From positions 1 to 44,693 of the forward strand of contig SVLM01000015.1 of assembly GCA_015067945.1 (NCBI GenBank): a DNA stretch of 44,693 bases, in the 5' to 3' direction. The notes under the pieces were generated by a model. That model saw nothing but the letters and a program-made list of their open reading frames with translations, was not told the DNA's origin and searched no databases. The position numbers were made by a program, and so were the translations under genes. Positions 1 to 8,457 of the stretch are shown one piece after another (the first letter of the stretch is position 1; each line of letters begins with the position of its first letter). The stretch is from Oscillospiraceae bacterium (GTDB taxonomy: Bacteria > Bacillota > Clostridia > Oscillospirales > Oscillospiraceae).

Positions 1-2191
1 GCAGGCTCTTGTCAACGGTAAAGTCCAGACGGAGCATAGCTTCCAGAGTAGCCTGGCTGGACTTGATCAGGTCGATCAGAGTGTGGCCACAGGCACAGGC
101 ATTGTTGGTGTAGCTGTGAGCCTCGGTGACGGAATCGCCACAGCCGGAGCAAGCGTAGGTGTGGGTGTTGTTGCCGTTGTTGGTGTAAGCATAGTTGTGA
201 GCACCGGTAGCGGGAACGACCACAGTATTGCGGCCGATCTCATGGTCGCAATTTGCATTAGAGCATTTGATCACGAAGTCGTAGGAGCCATTCTTCCCAC
301 AGCTGGCGGGTACATAATTCTCAACGATCGGATCGCCGGGAATGTGTCCCGGTGCCTGACCTTCGGTCGTCCGACACACAGAACAGGTCTTGGACTCGGT
401 ACAGGTGGCATTAACCCAACTATGTCCTGTTGCAGAGATGGTTTCGGTTTTTGCTTCGCCACAGGTTTGGCAGGTGTAGGTTTTCACGCCTGCAGCCGTA
501 CAAGTGGCAGACTTGGTTACCACTCCGTTATTATAGTTGTGGCCCAGTGCAGAACCGGTGGTCCCCCCGCAAACAGTACATTTTTGAGCAGTCGTGCAGG
601 TAGCATTAGCGTAGCTGTGGCCGTTTGCAGAAATGGAAACATCAAAAGAAAAGCTTCCGTAGGTAGTTGTCTTCCAAGTATACCGCCCCGTTCCGGCCGC
701 TGTACAGGTAGCTGCCGTTACGACCTTGTATGAATAATCCGAGGTGGTCAATTTGGGAAGTGCAATAATTTCCGTTTCGCCGCACTTTGAACATGTACCC
801 GTTATCGTTCCTCCGGTTGATGTAGTAGGAACGGTGGTAGCTTTATATGTATAGCTATGTGTACAGGCGGTTTCGCCAATATAAAAGACACTGTTGTGAA
901 ACTGCACACCTGTGCTGTGTACATAGTCAAATGCTTTTAAGACAATTGTGTGCTTTCCTTCAGGCAACTCAGCAAACTTAAGCTTTGTGTTAATTTCCGT
1001 ATCACGCAGACTAACTGTTGTTGTAGATTCATTTGACGAAGTCCATGTGGCGAATTTCGTTCCATCCAGATACGCTTCAATCTTCTTCAGAGGATAGTTC
1101 GCTGTTACTGTACCCTTAACGGGATAAGACTTCTTTTCCAACACTGCATTGTGTGCCGGAGAAAAACCAGTGCAGGAAATCTGAAGCTGGGAATAGCCCG
1201 AGAATGACAGATAGGATTCGTATACATAGTAAACCCCTCCGCTCATCTTGAACTTATACCACTTGCTTCCATATGCGTTTCTATAATCACCAAGAACCTC
1301 TACGGTTCCTCCGGGGCTGGCACAGAAGTTTGCCTGCGTAGCATCATCATAGGGTGCATCTGTTCGAGGTGTAAAACCCTTAGTGATCTTATACGTACCG
1401 GCACTTGCCGCAGAGAAGGTGCTTTCCCAATCAAAAATATATCCGCATTCTGCACACATGCCAAGTCGGTCTCCCGAATTGACAAATTTCTCGTGCGGAC
1501 ACATTGCAGATATGCATTGAACAATATGACTTATTCTTCTGCCCGGATCCGTAATTTCCGCTTTATTAAGATTTCCCCAAGTTCTTGTTTGTATCTGAAT
1601 TAAGCCTTTTCCATCATCATTGCAATCCAAGTAAGTAATCCCTGCACTGTTATATGATAGTACAATCATCGAATGCCCGACACTACCATCAAATGATCCA
1701 TCCTTATTGTCGGTTGTCCTGATATAGGCACCAAAGCCTACACCTGATTGAACAAATTGTTCATAGGAAAATTCCGCTGCATTTGATACAACTTTTTTTG
1801 AATCCGACCATGCTTTTCCGCTGCCATTTTTTCCATTACCTGTATAGATAACATCACCAAAGAGATAATAATATACCGCCTGCGCGTAAATATAGCATTG
1901 ATACCCACTAATGCTCGGAATATTATACTGCTGGTTGACGTTTAGCGACGAGCCCAAAGGAAAGGTCCCTGCATCAGTCGGTTTAGTAAACAATTGCACT
2001 TTTCCCTGGAAGATGTTGTCTAGCTTACCTGCATAAACGGAAGAATAATTGCTTCCTTTCACTTTTGTTGGGTCTACAATTGATCCGCCATCCGGTTTTA
2101 CATAAGACGCAGCATTCGTTGTAATCGTTATTTCCGAGAACAGTGAAACACACAACACCAATACCAATAAAAATGAAACCAGTTTTTTCAT
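1..2191 (-). CDS. Secreted surface protein with Cys/His hydrolase-like domain and cysteine-pair repeats (3' end cut by window)
   Basis: The frame is open from an ATG at 2191 to the left edge (730 codons), so the C-terminus is missing. GGAGG lies about 7 bases before the ATG. Residues 1-28 form a signal peptide (Lys-Lys then a Leu/Val run, likely cleaved after NAA). Residues 91-200 resemble a CHAP/NlpC-type amidase or cysteine peptidase: SGYQCYIYAQ with candidate nucleophile Cys99, and VGHSMIVLSY with candidate His173. Residues about 260-330 look like a bacterial SH3 domain and about 335-440 like an Ig-type fold. From about residue 440 there are degenerate repeats with paired cysteines (CSKCG, CTVCG, CQTCG, CSVC) alternating with GH motifs, as in many surface proteins of gut Clostridia. 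Its base composition is more AT-rich than the metabolic genes nearby. A wall-binding or peptidoglycan/peptide hydrolase role is inferred; the substrate is unknown. Confidence 0.8.
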   Translation of the reverse strand, partial: MKKLVSFLLVLVLCVSLFSEITITTNAASYVKPDGGSIVDPTKVKGSNYSSVYAGKLDNIFQGKVQLFTKPTDAGTFPLGSSLNVNQQYNIPSISGYQCYIYAQAVYYYLFGDVIYTGNGKNGSGKAWSDSKKVVSNAAEFSYEQFVQSGVGFGAYIRTTDNKDGSFDGSVGHSMIVLSYNSAGITYLDCNDDGKGLIQIQTRTWGNLNKAEITDPGRRISHIVQCISAMCPHEKFVNSGDRLGMCAECGYIFDWESTFSAASAGTYKITKGFTPRTDAPYDDATQANFCASPGGTVEVLGDYRNAYGSKWYKFKMSGGVYYVYESYLSFSGYSQLQISCTGFSPAHNAVLEKKSYPVKGTVTANYPLKKIEAYLDGTKFATWTSSNESTTTVSLRDTEINTKLKFAELPEGKHTIVLKAFDYVHSTGVQFHNSVFYIGETACTHSYTYKATTVPTTSTGGTITGTCSKCGETEIIALPKLTTSDYSYKVVTAATCTAAGTGRYTWKTTTYGSFSFDVSISANGHSYANATCTTAQKCTVCGGTTGSALGHNYNNGVVTKSATCTAAGVKTYTCQTCGEAKTETISATGHSWVNATCTESKTCSVCRTTEGQAPGHIPGDPIVENYVPASCGKNGSYDFVIKCSNANCDHEIGRNTVVVPATGAHNYAYTNNGNNTHTYACSGCGDSVTEAHSYTNNACACGHTLIDLIKSSQATLEAMLRLDFTVDKSL

Positions 2192-2331
2192 AAACTTTCC
2201 TCCATATAAATCTTTCTGCCGAAGTATAACTTAAACCGGATAAGCACATATTAGCCCATAGAGTTTATGTCATTTTAACACCTCTGCCTATATAATTCAA
2301 GTATAATTTTACTGAATAGGCGGTGATTTCC

Positions 2332-2664
2332 TTGGATTATTATAAAATTGGTCAGTCGATTCGCAAAATCCGCAAGGCACATGGGCTCTCTCAGGAAGAA
2401 TTAGCCGAAAAAATCAACATCTCCACCACACACATGAGTCACATTGAAACCGGAAACACCAAGCTGAGTTTACCCGTCCTTGTGGACATCGCTGCCGTAC
2501 TGGAAGTTCGCACCGATGACCTGCTCAGCAGCAATCCGGCTGCTGCCACCAACTCCGCTCTGGATGACATTGCCGCCGTTTTGGACCGCTGCTCCGCCCA
2601 GGAAGCCAAGATCATCACTGACATTGTGAAAGCCGCCAAGCTTTCCATGGATAAATATCTGTAA
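2332..2664 (+). CDS. XRE-family helix-turn-helix regulator
   Basis: A small DNA-binding protein of 110 residues. The N-terminal 65 residues form a Cro/CI-type helix-turn-helix (IGQSIRKIRKAHGLSQEEL, then the recognition-helix stretch ISTTHMSHIETG), followed by a short tail with a helix-rich end. I chose the TTG at 2332 because AGGCGGTGAT (2318-2327) is a near-perfect ribosome binding site 8 bases before it. The in-frame GTG at 2323 would lie inside that site. A weak promoter may be ATGTCA (2267-2272), an 18-base spacer and TATAAT (2291-2296). The gene diverges from the surface-protein gene at the left edge, so it may regulate that gene, itself, or both; this is inferred from position only. The target and ligand are unknown. 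It ends in a strong hairpin shared with the convergent operon. Confidence 0.88.
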   Translation: MDYYKIGQSIRKIRKAHGLSQEELAEKINISTTHMSHIETGNTKLSLPVLVDIAAVLEVRTDDLLSSNPAAATNSALDDIAAVLDRCSAQEAKIITDIVKAAKLSMDKYL

Positions 2665-2673
2665 CACGTAAAA

Positions 2674-2704
2674 ACAGGGTGCAACCGATTTGGTTGCACC
2701 CTGT
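2674..2704. terminator. Bidirectional intrinsic terminator
   Basis: A perfect 13-bp stem (2674-2686 with 2692-2704, loop 2687-2691) sits between the convergent XRE gene and the end of the aryl-acid operon. An A-run precedes it on the plus strand and T-rich sequence follows, so it can serve both directions. Confidence 0.88.
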
Positions 2705-2710
2705 TGCTAT

Positions 2711-3142
2711 TTACTTCAAACCCAATTCGTCCTTGGTCATCACCTTGATTTTGTGATCGCCCAGGGCTCCCAGGAACTTGGCCTCGTCGGACACCCGCAT
2801 GACCATGTAGGCATTGTCCTTGTCATGGGTGAACAGCGAGTACATATACTCCACATCCACATGAACCTCCGCCAGCACCTGCAGCAGCTCCGTCAGTCCA
2901 CCGGGCCGATCCGGCACCTGCACCGCATATACCGGGGTCATACTGAGAATATCCCCGTGCTGCAGCAAAATGGAGCTGGCCTTATAGGAATCGTCCACGA
3001 TCATCCGGGCCAGGCCGTAATCCGCAGTCTCCGCAATGGAAATTGCCCGGATATCCACCTGCTCCTTGGCAAGCAGGGCGGTAATCTGTGCCAGCTGACC
3101 GGTACGGTTTTCCAGAAAAACAGAAATCTGATGAATATTCAT
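2711..3142 (-). CDS. Tandem ACT-domain protein
   Basis: A 143-residue protein made of two ACT domains (about 1-70 and 71-143). Each begins with the typical strand-turn-helix in which a small ligand binds (ISVFLENRTGQLAQITALL; YAVQVPDRPGGLTELLQVL). ACT pairs bind amino acids at dimer interfaces and usually give feedback control. Stand-alone proteins of this kind are commonly found next to phenylacetate-CoA ligase and indolepyruvate oxidoreductase genes, as here. It is the last gene of the T-box operon, 11 bases after paaK, with an AGGAGG-type site before the ATG. The likely job is sensing an aromatic amino acid or arylacetate and tuning the neighbouring enzymes. The ligand is inferred from the neighbours, not visible in the sequence. 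No catalytic domain is present. Confidence 0.9.
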   Translation of the reverse strand: MNIHQISVFLENRTGQLAQITALLAKEQVDIRAISIAETADYGLARMIVDDSYKASSILLQHGDILSMTPVYAVQVPDRPGGLTELLQVLAEVHVDVEYMYSLFTHDKDNAYMVMRVSDEAKFLGALGDHKIKVMTKDELGLK

Positions 3143-3153
3143 AGCCGACCTCC

Positions 3154-4452
3154 TTAAATCTTACGCTTATCAATAACGCGAACCGCCTTACCCTCGCTGC
3201 GGGTAATGGATTTGGGCGTGACCAGCTTGACCTTGGCTGCAATGCCCAGCATTGCCTTCAAAGCGGACACCAGCTCCTTCTCAGCAGCGGTGATCTTTGC
3301 CAGTGAGTCGGAGAACATCTCCGGGTTCATCTCCACCAGCACCTCGAAGGTATCGGAATTATTCACCCGATCTACGATGATTTGATAGTTGGCGGTATAA
3401 CCCTGCTGGAGCAGGACTGTTTCAATCTGAGACGGGAACACATTGATGCCCCGGATGATCAGCATATCGTCGCTGCGGCCCATGGGCTTGCTCATCTTCA
3501 CATGGGTTCTGCCGCAAGAGCAAGGCTTCCGTGTCAGCACGCAGATATCCCGGGTGCGGTAACGCAGCAGCGGAAATGCCTGCTTGGTAATGGCGGTGAA
3601 CACCAGCTCACCCTTGCTGCCCTCGGGCAGCACCTCGCCGGTATCGGGGTCGATGATCTCCGCAATGAAGTGATCCTCGTTGATGTGCATACCGGTCTGC
3701 TCGGAGCATTCAAAGGCTACGCCGGGGCCGGAGGTCTCCGTCAGGCCGTAAATGTCATAGGCCTTGATGCCCAGCTTGTTCTCGATATCCCGACGCATAT
3801 CCTCGCTCCAGGCCTCCGCACCGAAAATGCCGGCCTTCAGATGGATCTGATCCTGCAAGCCCTGCTCGTGGATGCTTTCGGCCAGGTAAGCGGCATAGGA
3901 TGGGGTACAGCACAGAATGGTGGAGCCCAAATCTGTCATGAACTGCAGTTGCCGCTCCGTATTGCCGGAGGACATGGGCAGAGTCAGGCAGCCCACCTTG
4001 TGAGAACCGCCGTTCAGACCCGCACCGCCGGTGAACAGACCAAAGCCATAGGCGATATGGCACACATCGTCACTGGTGCCGCCGGCAGCCACAATGGCCC
4101 GGGCACAGCAATCCTCCCACAGATCCAGATCGTGCTGGGTGTAGAACGCCACCACGCGCTTGCCGGTTGTGCCGGAGGTGGAGTGGATCCGGACGCAATC
4201 GCCCTTGGGCACAGCCAGCAGGCCGTAGGGATAGGCTTCCCGCAGGTCATCCTTGCTCAAGAAGGGCAGCTTATGCAGGTCGGCAACGCCCTGAATATCC
4301 GCAGGCGTAACGCCCTTTTCTTCCATTTTTTTGCGGTAGTAGGGCACATTGTCCCAAACGTGTTGAACCTGAGCCACCAGCCGCTGATCCTGCAGTGCCC
4401 ACAACTCTGCGTGGGGCATGGTTTCGAGGTTTTTTTGGTAGTAATTCTCCAT
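3154..4452 (-). CDS. paaK: Phenylacetate--CoA ligase
   Basis: An AMP-forming ligase of the PaaK family, 432 residues, the usual length. It would activate phenylacetate, and possibly related aryl acids such as indoleacetate, with ATP and CoA in the cytoplasm. Visible motifs are the P-loop HSTSGTTGKRVV near residue 90, the acyl-adenylate motif YGLTETSGPG followed by the long family-specific FECSEQTGMHINEDHF stretch, and the hinge/C-terminal motif GRSDDMLIIRGINVFPSQIE. It lies 14 bases after iorB and 11 before the ACT gene, so it belongs to the five-gene operon. With IorAB it links an arylacetate to its arylpyruvate in either direction: aryl-CoA made here could be reductively carboxylated by IorAB, or aryl-CoA from oxidation could be cleaved. 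The T-box upstream favours the first. The substrate is inferred from the family. Confidence 0.94.
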   Translation of the reverse strand: MENYYQKNLETMPHAELWALQDQRLVAQVQHVWDNVPYYRKKMEEKGVTPADIQGVADLHKLPFLSKDDLREAYPYGLLAVPKGDCVRIHSTSGTTGKRVVAFYTQHDLDLWEDCCARAIVAAGGTSDDVCHIAYGFGLFTGGAGLNGGSHKVGCLTLPMSSGNTERQLQFMTDLGSTILCCTPSYAAYLAESIHEQGLQDQIHLKAGIFGAEAWSEDMRRDIENKLGIKAYDIYGLTETSGPGVAFECSEQTGMHINEDHFIAEIIDPDTGEVLPEGSKGELVFTAITKQAFPLLRYRTRDICVLTRKPCSCGRTHVKMSKPMGRSDDMLIIRGINVFPSQIETVLLQQGYTANYQIIVDRVNNSDTFEVLVEMNPEMFSDSLAKITAAEKELVSALKAMLGIAAKVKLVTPKSITRSEGKAVRVIDKRKI

Positions 4453-4466
4453 AAAAATGCTCCTTA

Positions 4467-5039
4467 TCAGGCGTTTCTACCCAGCGAAAATGCAGTTTTG
4501 TTCAGTTCCAGGAATTTAGGCGGCACGCTCTCGGCAATTGCCTGCAGCCATTCTTCCTCCGTAAAATCAAAATTCCTGGACAGGTGTCCCATCAGCACAA
4601 TGTTCACTGCCTTGGCAGAACCGGCCTGCTCGGCCAGGGTCAGTGCGTCGAAGGCATCCACATCAATGCCTGCAGCGGTCATTTTGCCTACAAGATTTTC
4701 CGGATACTCCGCCGCACCGATGATCACAGGCATGGGATTAATTTGTTGGGTGTTGACAATGATCTTGCCACCGGGCTTCAGGTACTCCGTCCAACGGGCA
4801 GCCTCCAGCAGCTCAAAGGATACGATATAGTCTGCCTGACCCTTGTCAATGACGGGAGAATAGACCTTGTCGCCAAACCGAACATAGGTCACCACACTGC
4901 CGCCACGCTGGCTCATGCCGTGAACCTCCGAAACCTTGATATCGTAACCACGGGTCAGCAGCAGCCGACCCAGCAGCTTGGAGGCCAGCAGGCTTCCCTG
5001 TCCGCCCACGCCTACGATCATAATATTTTTCGTTTCCAT
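4467..5039 (-). CDS. iorB: Indolepyruvate ferredoxin oxidoreductase, beta subunit
   Basis: The small gamma-type subunit of the arylpyruvate:ferredoxin oxidoreductase, 190 residues. It has the nucleotide-binding-like start NIMIVGVGGQGSLLASKLL and the family motif EVHGMSQRGGSVVTYVRFG, both typical of pyruvate/ketoisovalerate oxidoreductase gamma domains. Only the ATG at 5039 has a proper ribosome binding site (AAGGAGG, about 7 bases away, inside the end of iorA). The frame stays open further upstream, but that part overlaps the iorA ferredoxin domain and is not coding here. It sits two bases after the iorA stop, so translation is probably coupled. The enzyme is a cytoplasmic IorA-IorB complex converting arylpyruvate plus CoA to aryl-acetyl-CoA, CO2 and reduced ferredoxin; the reaction is reversible when strongly reduced ferredoxin is available. 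Confidence 0.95.
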   Translation of the reverse strand: METKNIMIVGVGGQGSLLASKLLGRLLLTRGYDIKVSEVHGMSQRGGSVVTYVRFGDKVYSPVIDKGQADYIVSFELLEAARWTEYLKPGGKIIVNTQQINPMPVIIGAAEYPENLVGKMTAAGIDVDAFDALTLAEQAGSAKAVNIVLMGHLSRNFDFTEEEWLQAIAESVPPKFLELNKTAFSLGRNA

Positions 5040-5041
5040 CC

Positions 5042-6772
5042 TCAGACCTCCTTCAACGCACCAAACTTGCACAGCTGCTCGCATACGCCGCAGCCAACGC
5101 ACTGGGTTGCATCCACCTTGGCCTTGCCACCTGCCATGCTGATAGCCGGGCAGCCGATCTTCATGCAGGCCTTGCAGCCAACGCACTTATCTGCATCCAC
5201 CGCCAGCGGTGCCTTGTGCTTTACATTTTTCAACAATGCACATGGACGACGGGAAATGATCACGGAAGGCTCCTTTGCCGCCAGCTCTTCCTTGATAGCC
5301 GCATCGCAGGCTGCAAGGTCGTAAGGATCCACTACCCTGACCCGGCGGATACCCACCGCACGGCACAGGGTTTCCAGATCGATCTTGGTGCAGGGATCAC
5401 CCTTCAGGTTCACACCGGTGGTGGGATTCTGCTGGTGACCGGTCATGCCGGTAATGGAGTTATCCACGATGATCACCGTGGCGTTGGACTCGTTGTAAGC
5501 CATGTTCACCAGACCGGTGATGCCGGAGTGCATAAAGGTGGAGTCACCGATGACTGCGACAGTCTGACCGTCGGCAGCACCCTGCTGGGACTTGCTGAAA
5601 CCGTGAATGCCGGACACGGAAGCGCCCATGCAGATGACGGAATCCACCGCCGCCAGGGGTGCAACCGCACCTAAGGTGTAGCAGCCGATATCGCCCAGCA
5701 CCGTCAGCTTATTTTTCTTCAGTGTGTAGAACAGACCTCTGTGAGGGCAGCCTGCACACATCACCGGGGGTCTGGGGGGAATCTGAGCATCCAGCTTCAC
5801 ACCGGCCAGGGGAGCCTTCGCCAGCTGCTGAGCCACCTTATTCTGGCTCAGCTCGTCAATGCAAGAGAAAATCTCCTTGCCCACGCAAGGAATTTGCAGA
5901 TCCCGGCAATGGCATTCAATAAAGCCATCCAGCTCTTCCACAACTACCAATTTTTCAACAGAAGCGGCAAACTCCCGGATCTTCTGCTCCGGCATAGGCC
6001 AGATCATACCCAGCTTCATCACCGGGTAGGTATCGCCCACCACTTCCTTGACGTACTGATAGGAAGTCGAAGAAGTGATAATGCCCAGGCTCTTGTTCTT
6101 GCCGGGTTCTACCCGGTTAATATCCGCCGTTTCGGCATATTCCACCAAAGAACGGGTGCGAGCCTCCACCACCGGATGGCGGCGTTTGGCATTGCCCGGC
6201 ATCATAACGTACTTGGCGATATCCTTCTTATACTCGCCCAAAACCTCCACTCGCTCACCGGTTTCCACGACGCTCTGAGAATGGGACACCCGGGTACACA
6301 TTTTCAGCAGTACCGGTGTATCAAACTTCTCGGAAAGCTCATAGGCCAGCTTGGCAAAGGCGATAGCCTCAGCAGAATCCGCAGGCTCCAGCATGGGAAT
6401 CTTTGCCGCCCGGGCATAGTGCCGGGAGTCCTGCTCATTTTGTGACGAGTGCATACCTGCGTCGTCCGCAACGCCGATAATCAGGCCCGCATTGACGCCG
6501 GTGTAGGAAATGGTAAACAGCGGGTCAGCCGCTACATTCAAGCCCACATGCTTCATGCCGCAAAAGGCTCTGCGACCGGCAAGGGATGCACCAAAGGCCG
6601 CCTCCAGAGCCACCTTTTCGTTGGGTGCCCACTCGGCATAAACCTCCGGATATTTTGCGACAGCTTCGGTGATCTCCGTACTGGGAGTACCGGGGTAGCT
6701 GGATACAAAGCTGCATCCGGCTTCGTACAATCCACGGGCAACGGCTTCGTTGCCCAGCATCAGTTGCTTCAT
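5042..6772 (-). CDS. iorA: Indolepyruvate ferredoxin oxidoreductase, alpha subunit
   Basis: The large catalytic subunit, 576 residues. In order it has the pyrimidine-binding domain (SYPGTPSTEITE near residue 25; WAPNEKVALEAAFGAS near 50), a central domain, the thiamine-diphosphate domain (VMCAGCPHRGLFYTL; GDIGCYTLG; metal-binding GDSTFMHSG and NSITGMTGHQQNPTTG), and a C-terminal ferredoxin domain with two 4Fe-4S motifs (CVGCKACMKIGCP and CVGCGVCEQLC). All expected cysteines and the TPP motif are present, so it should be active. It acts with IorB on indolepyruvate, phenylpyruvate or hydroxyphenylpyruvate. It follows the acyl-CoA synthetase by 12 bases with GGAGG before the ATG. Family enzymes are known in peptide-fermenting anaerobes (oxidative) and in methanogens (reductive synthesis of aromatic amino acids). 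The T-box control here supports the reductive role. Confidence 0.96.
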   Translation of the reverse strand: MKQLMLGNEAVARGLYEAGCSFVSSYPGTPSTEITEAVAKYPEVYAEWAPNEKVALEAAFGASLAGRRAFCGMKHVGLNVAADPLFTISYTGVNAGLIIGVADDAGMHSSQNEQDSRHYARAAKIPMLEPADSAEAIAFAKLAYELSEKFDTPVLLKMCTRVSHSQSVVETGERVEVLGEYKKDIAKYVMMPGNAKRRHPVVEARTRSLVEYAETADINRVEPGKNKSLGIITSSTSYQYVKEVVGDTYPVMKLGMIWPMPEQKIREFAASVEKLVVVEELDGFIECHCRDLQIPCVGKEIFSCIDELSQNKVAQQLAKAPLAGVKLDAQIPPRPPVMCAGCPHRGLFYTLKKNKLTVLGDIGCYTLGAVAPLAAVDSVICMGASVSGIHGFSKSQQGAADGQTVAVIGDSTFMHSGITGLVNMAYNESNATVIIVDNSITGMTGHQQNPTTGVNLKGDPCTKIDLETLCRAVGIRRVRVVDPYDLAACDAAIKEELAAKEPSVIISRRPCALLKNVKHKAPLAVDADKCVGCKACMKIGCPAISMAGGKAKVDATQCVGCGVCEQLCKFGALKEV

Positions 6773-6784
6773 AATTTCTCCTCC

Positions 6785-8422
6785 TTAGCCTGTGATCTGT
6801 ACTTCTACAAGACGACCATGGCAGTACTTTTCACGCAGAACCGGCTTTTCGATCTTGCCGGTGGGATTTCTGGGAACAATATCGAAATAAATCTTTCGGG
6901 GACGCTTGTACCGGGGCAGATCCAGACAGAAGCTGTTGATTTCTTCTTCCGTGCAGGTCACGCCTTCCTTCAGTTCGATGATGGCGGCAGTAATTTCGCC
7001 CAAGCGGGAATCCGGCAGACCGATGACGGCCACATCCTTGATCTTTTCGTGACTTCTGAGGAAGTCCTCGATCTGTACAGGATAGATATTTTCGCCACCG
7101 GAAATGACAACGTCCTTCTTCCGGTCCACCAGATAGATGAAGCCTTCCTCATCTTCTCTTGCCATATCGCCGGTAAAGAGCCAGCCGTCCTTCAGGACCT
7201 CGGCGGTAGCATCGGGATTCTTGTAGTAGCAGGTCATAACGCCATTGCCCTTGACGATCAGCTCGCCCACCTCGCCGGGCTGGACATCCACACCCTTGTC
7301 GTCCACAATTCGCGTCTGCCAGCCGTAGCCGGGCTTGCCGATGGCACCGACCTTGTGAACATTCTCAACACCCAGGTGGACGCAGCCGGGGCCGATGGAC
7401 TCGGACAGACCGTAGTTTGTATCGTATTCATGGTGGGGAAATACCTGCAGCCAGCGGCGGATCAGGCTGGGCGGCACCGGCTGGGCACCGACATGCATCA
7501 GCCGCCACTGATCGAGCCGGAATTTTGTCAAATCCACAAGTTTGCTGTCGATGGCGTCCAAAAGATCCTGAGCCCAGGGCACCAGCAGCCAAACGATGGT
7601 ACAGCGTTCTTCCGTGACCGCTCTGAGGATCCACTCCGGCTTCACGCCCCGGAGCAGAACTGCCTTAGAGCCGGAAAGCAACGAACCGAACCAATGCATT
7701 TTCGCACCGGTGTGATACAGCGGTGGAATGCAGAGGAACACATCTTCCCTGCTTTGGCTGTGGTGATTCTGTTCCGTCAGGCAGGCGTGAACCAAAGACA
7801 AGTGATTATGTAAGATCGCCTTGGGGAAGCCGGTGGTGCCGGAAGAGAAGTAAATAACCGCGTCATCCTCCTCGGTCAGAGCCACGGGAGGTGCACTGCT
7901 GGAGCAGAAGCTCATGAGCTTCAGGCAATCCTCGGTATAATCAGGGCCGTTATCGCCCACAAAGAAAAGCATTTTTACCGTCGGAATTTGCTGATAAATG
8001 GCGTCCATACGGCTGACAAACTCCGGACCGAACACCAAAACATCCGCATCCGCCAGCTCCAGACAGTATTTGATCTCGTCGCTGGCGTACCGGAAGTTCA
8101 TGGGCACAGCGATACAGCCGGCCTTGAGAATACCAAAATAGATGGGCAGCCACTCCAGGCAGTTCATCAGCAGCACCGCCACCTTGGTACCCTGTTTCAG
8201 ACCCCGGCTCAGGAGCAGATTGGCGAATCGGTTTGCCCTGCGATCAAAATCCTTCCAGCTCATTTCCCGGCGGTAGGGGGTGCCCTGAGCCGCACTTTCG
8301 ATCAGATTAAAATCCCACCAGGTCTGGGCCTTGTCCCGCTCCTCGGAGGGGTTGATCTCTACCAGAGCCGTTTCCTGGCCGTAGAGTCGAGCATTTCTCT
8401 CCAAAAAATCCGTAATAATCAT
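6785..8422 (-). CDS. AMP-dependent acyl-CoA synthetase/ligase
   Basis: A full-length ANL-superfamily enzyme of 545 residues that adenylates a carboxylic acid and joins it to CoA. Motifs are the P-loop YFSSGTTGFPKAIL, the Y-G-LSES adenylate motif NYGLSESIGPG, the ATP-binding LFTGDMA, the hinge VDRKKDVVISGGENIYP and the C-terminal catalytic-lysine motif NPTGKIEKPVL. It is the first gene of the T-box operon, with GAGGAG before the ATG and a short leader after the T-box terminator. It is a different family from PaaK, so the operon encodes two ligases. The substrate could be another aryl acid (hydroxyphenylacetate, indoleacetate, phenylpropionate) or a fatty acid; the sequence does not decide this. 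As the first gene it may supply the main aryl-CoA for IorAB, or act on a branched or medium-chain acid. Confidence 0.9.
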   Translation of the reverse strand: MIITDFLERNARLYGQETALVEINPSEERDKAQTWWDFNLIESAAQGTPYRREMSWKDFDRRANRFANLLLSRGLKQGTKVAVLLMNCLEWLPIYFGILKAGCIAVPMNFRYASDEIKYCLELADADVLVFGPEFVSRMDAIYQQIPTVKMLFFVGDNGPDYTEDCLKLMSFCSSSAPPVALTEEDDAVIYFSSGTTGFPKAILHNHLSLVHACLTEQNHHSQSREDVFLCIPPLYHTGAKMHWFGSLLSGSKAVLLRGVKPEWILRAVTEERCTIVWLLVPWAQDLLDAIDSKLVDLTKFRLDQWRLMHVGAQPVPPSLIRRWLQVFPHHEYDTNYGLSESIGPGCVHLGVENVHKVGAIGKPGYGWQTRIVDDKGVDVQPGEVGELIVKGNGVMTCYYKNPDATAEVLKDGWLFTGDMAREDEEGFIYLVDRKKDVVISGGENIYPVQIEDFLRSHEKIKDVAVIGLPDSRLGEITAAIIELKEGVTCTEEEINSFCLDLPRYKRPRKIYFDIVPRNPTGKIEKPVLREKYCHGRLVEVQITG

Positions 8423-8457
8423 ATTTTTCTCCTCAAAATCGTGATAAAAGCAAAAAG

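Noticed and set aside
83..733. A 216-codon plus-strand frame at the left edge
   Set aside because: It lies opposite the repeat region of the surface protein and is a shadow of those repeats.
3382..4830. A 482-codon plus-strand frame opposite paaK and iorB
   Set aside because: Crosses two real genes on the other strand and has no recognisable domain.
4467..5186. A longer iorB beginning inside iorA
   Set aside because: The extra N-terminal part overlaps the iorA ferredoxin domain in another frame; the ATG at 5039 has the proper ribosome site.
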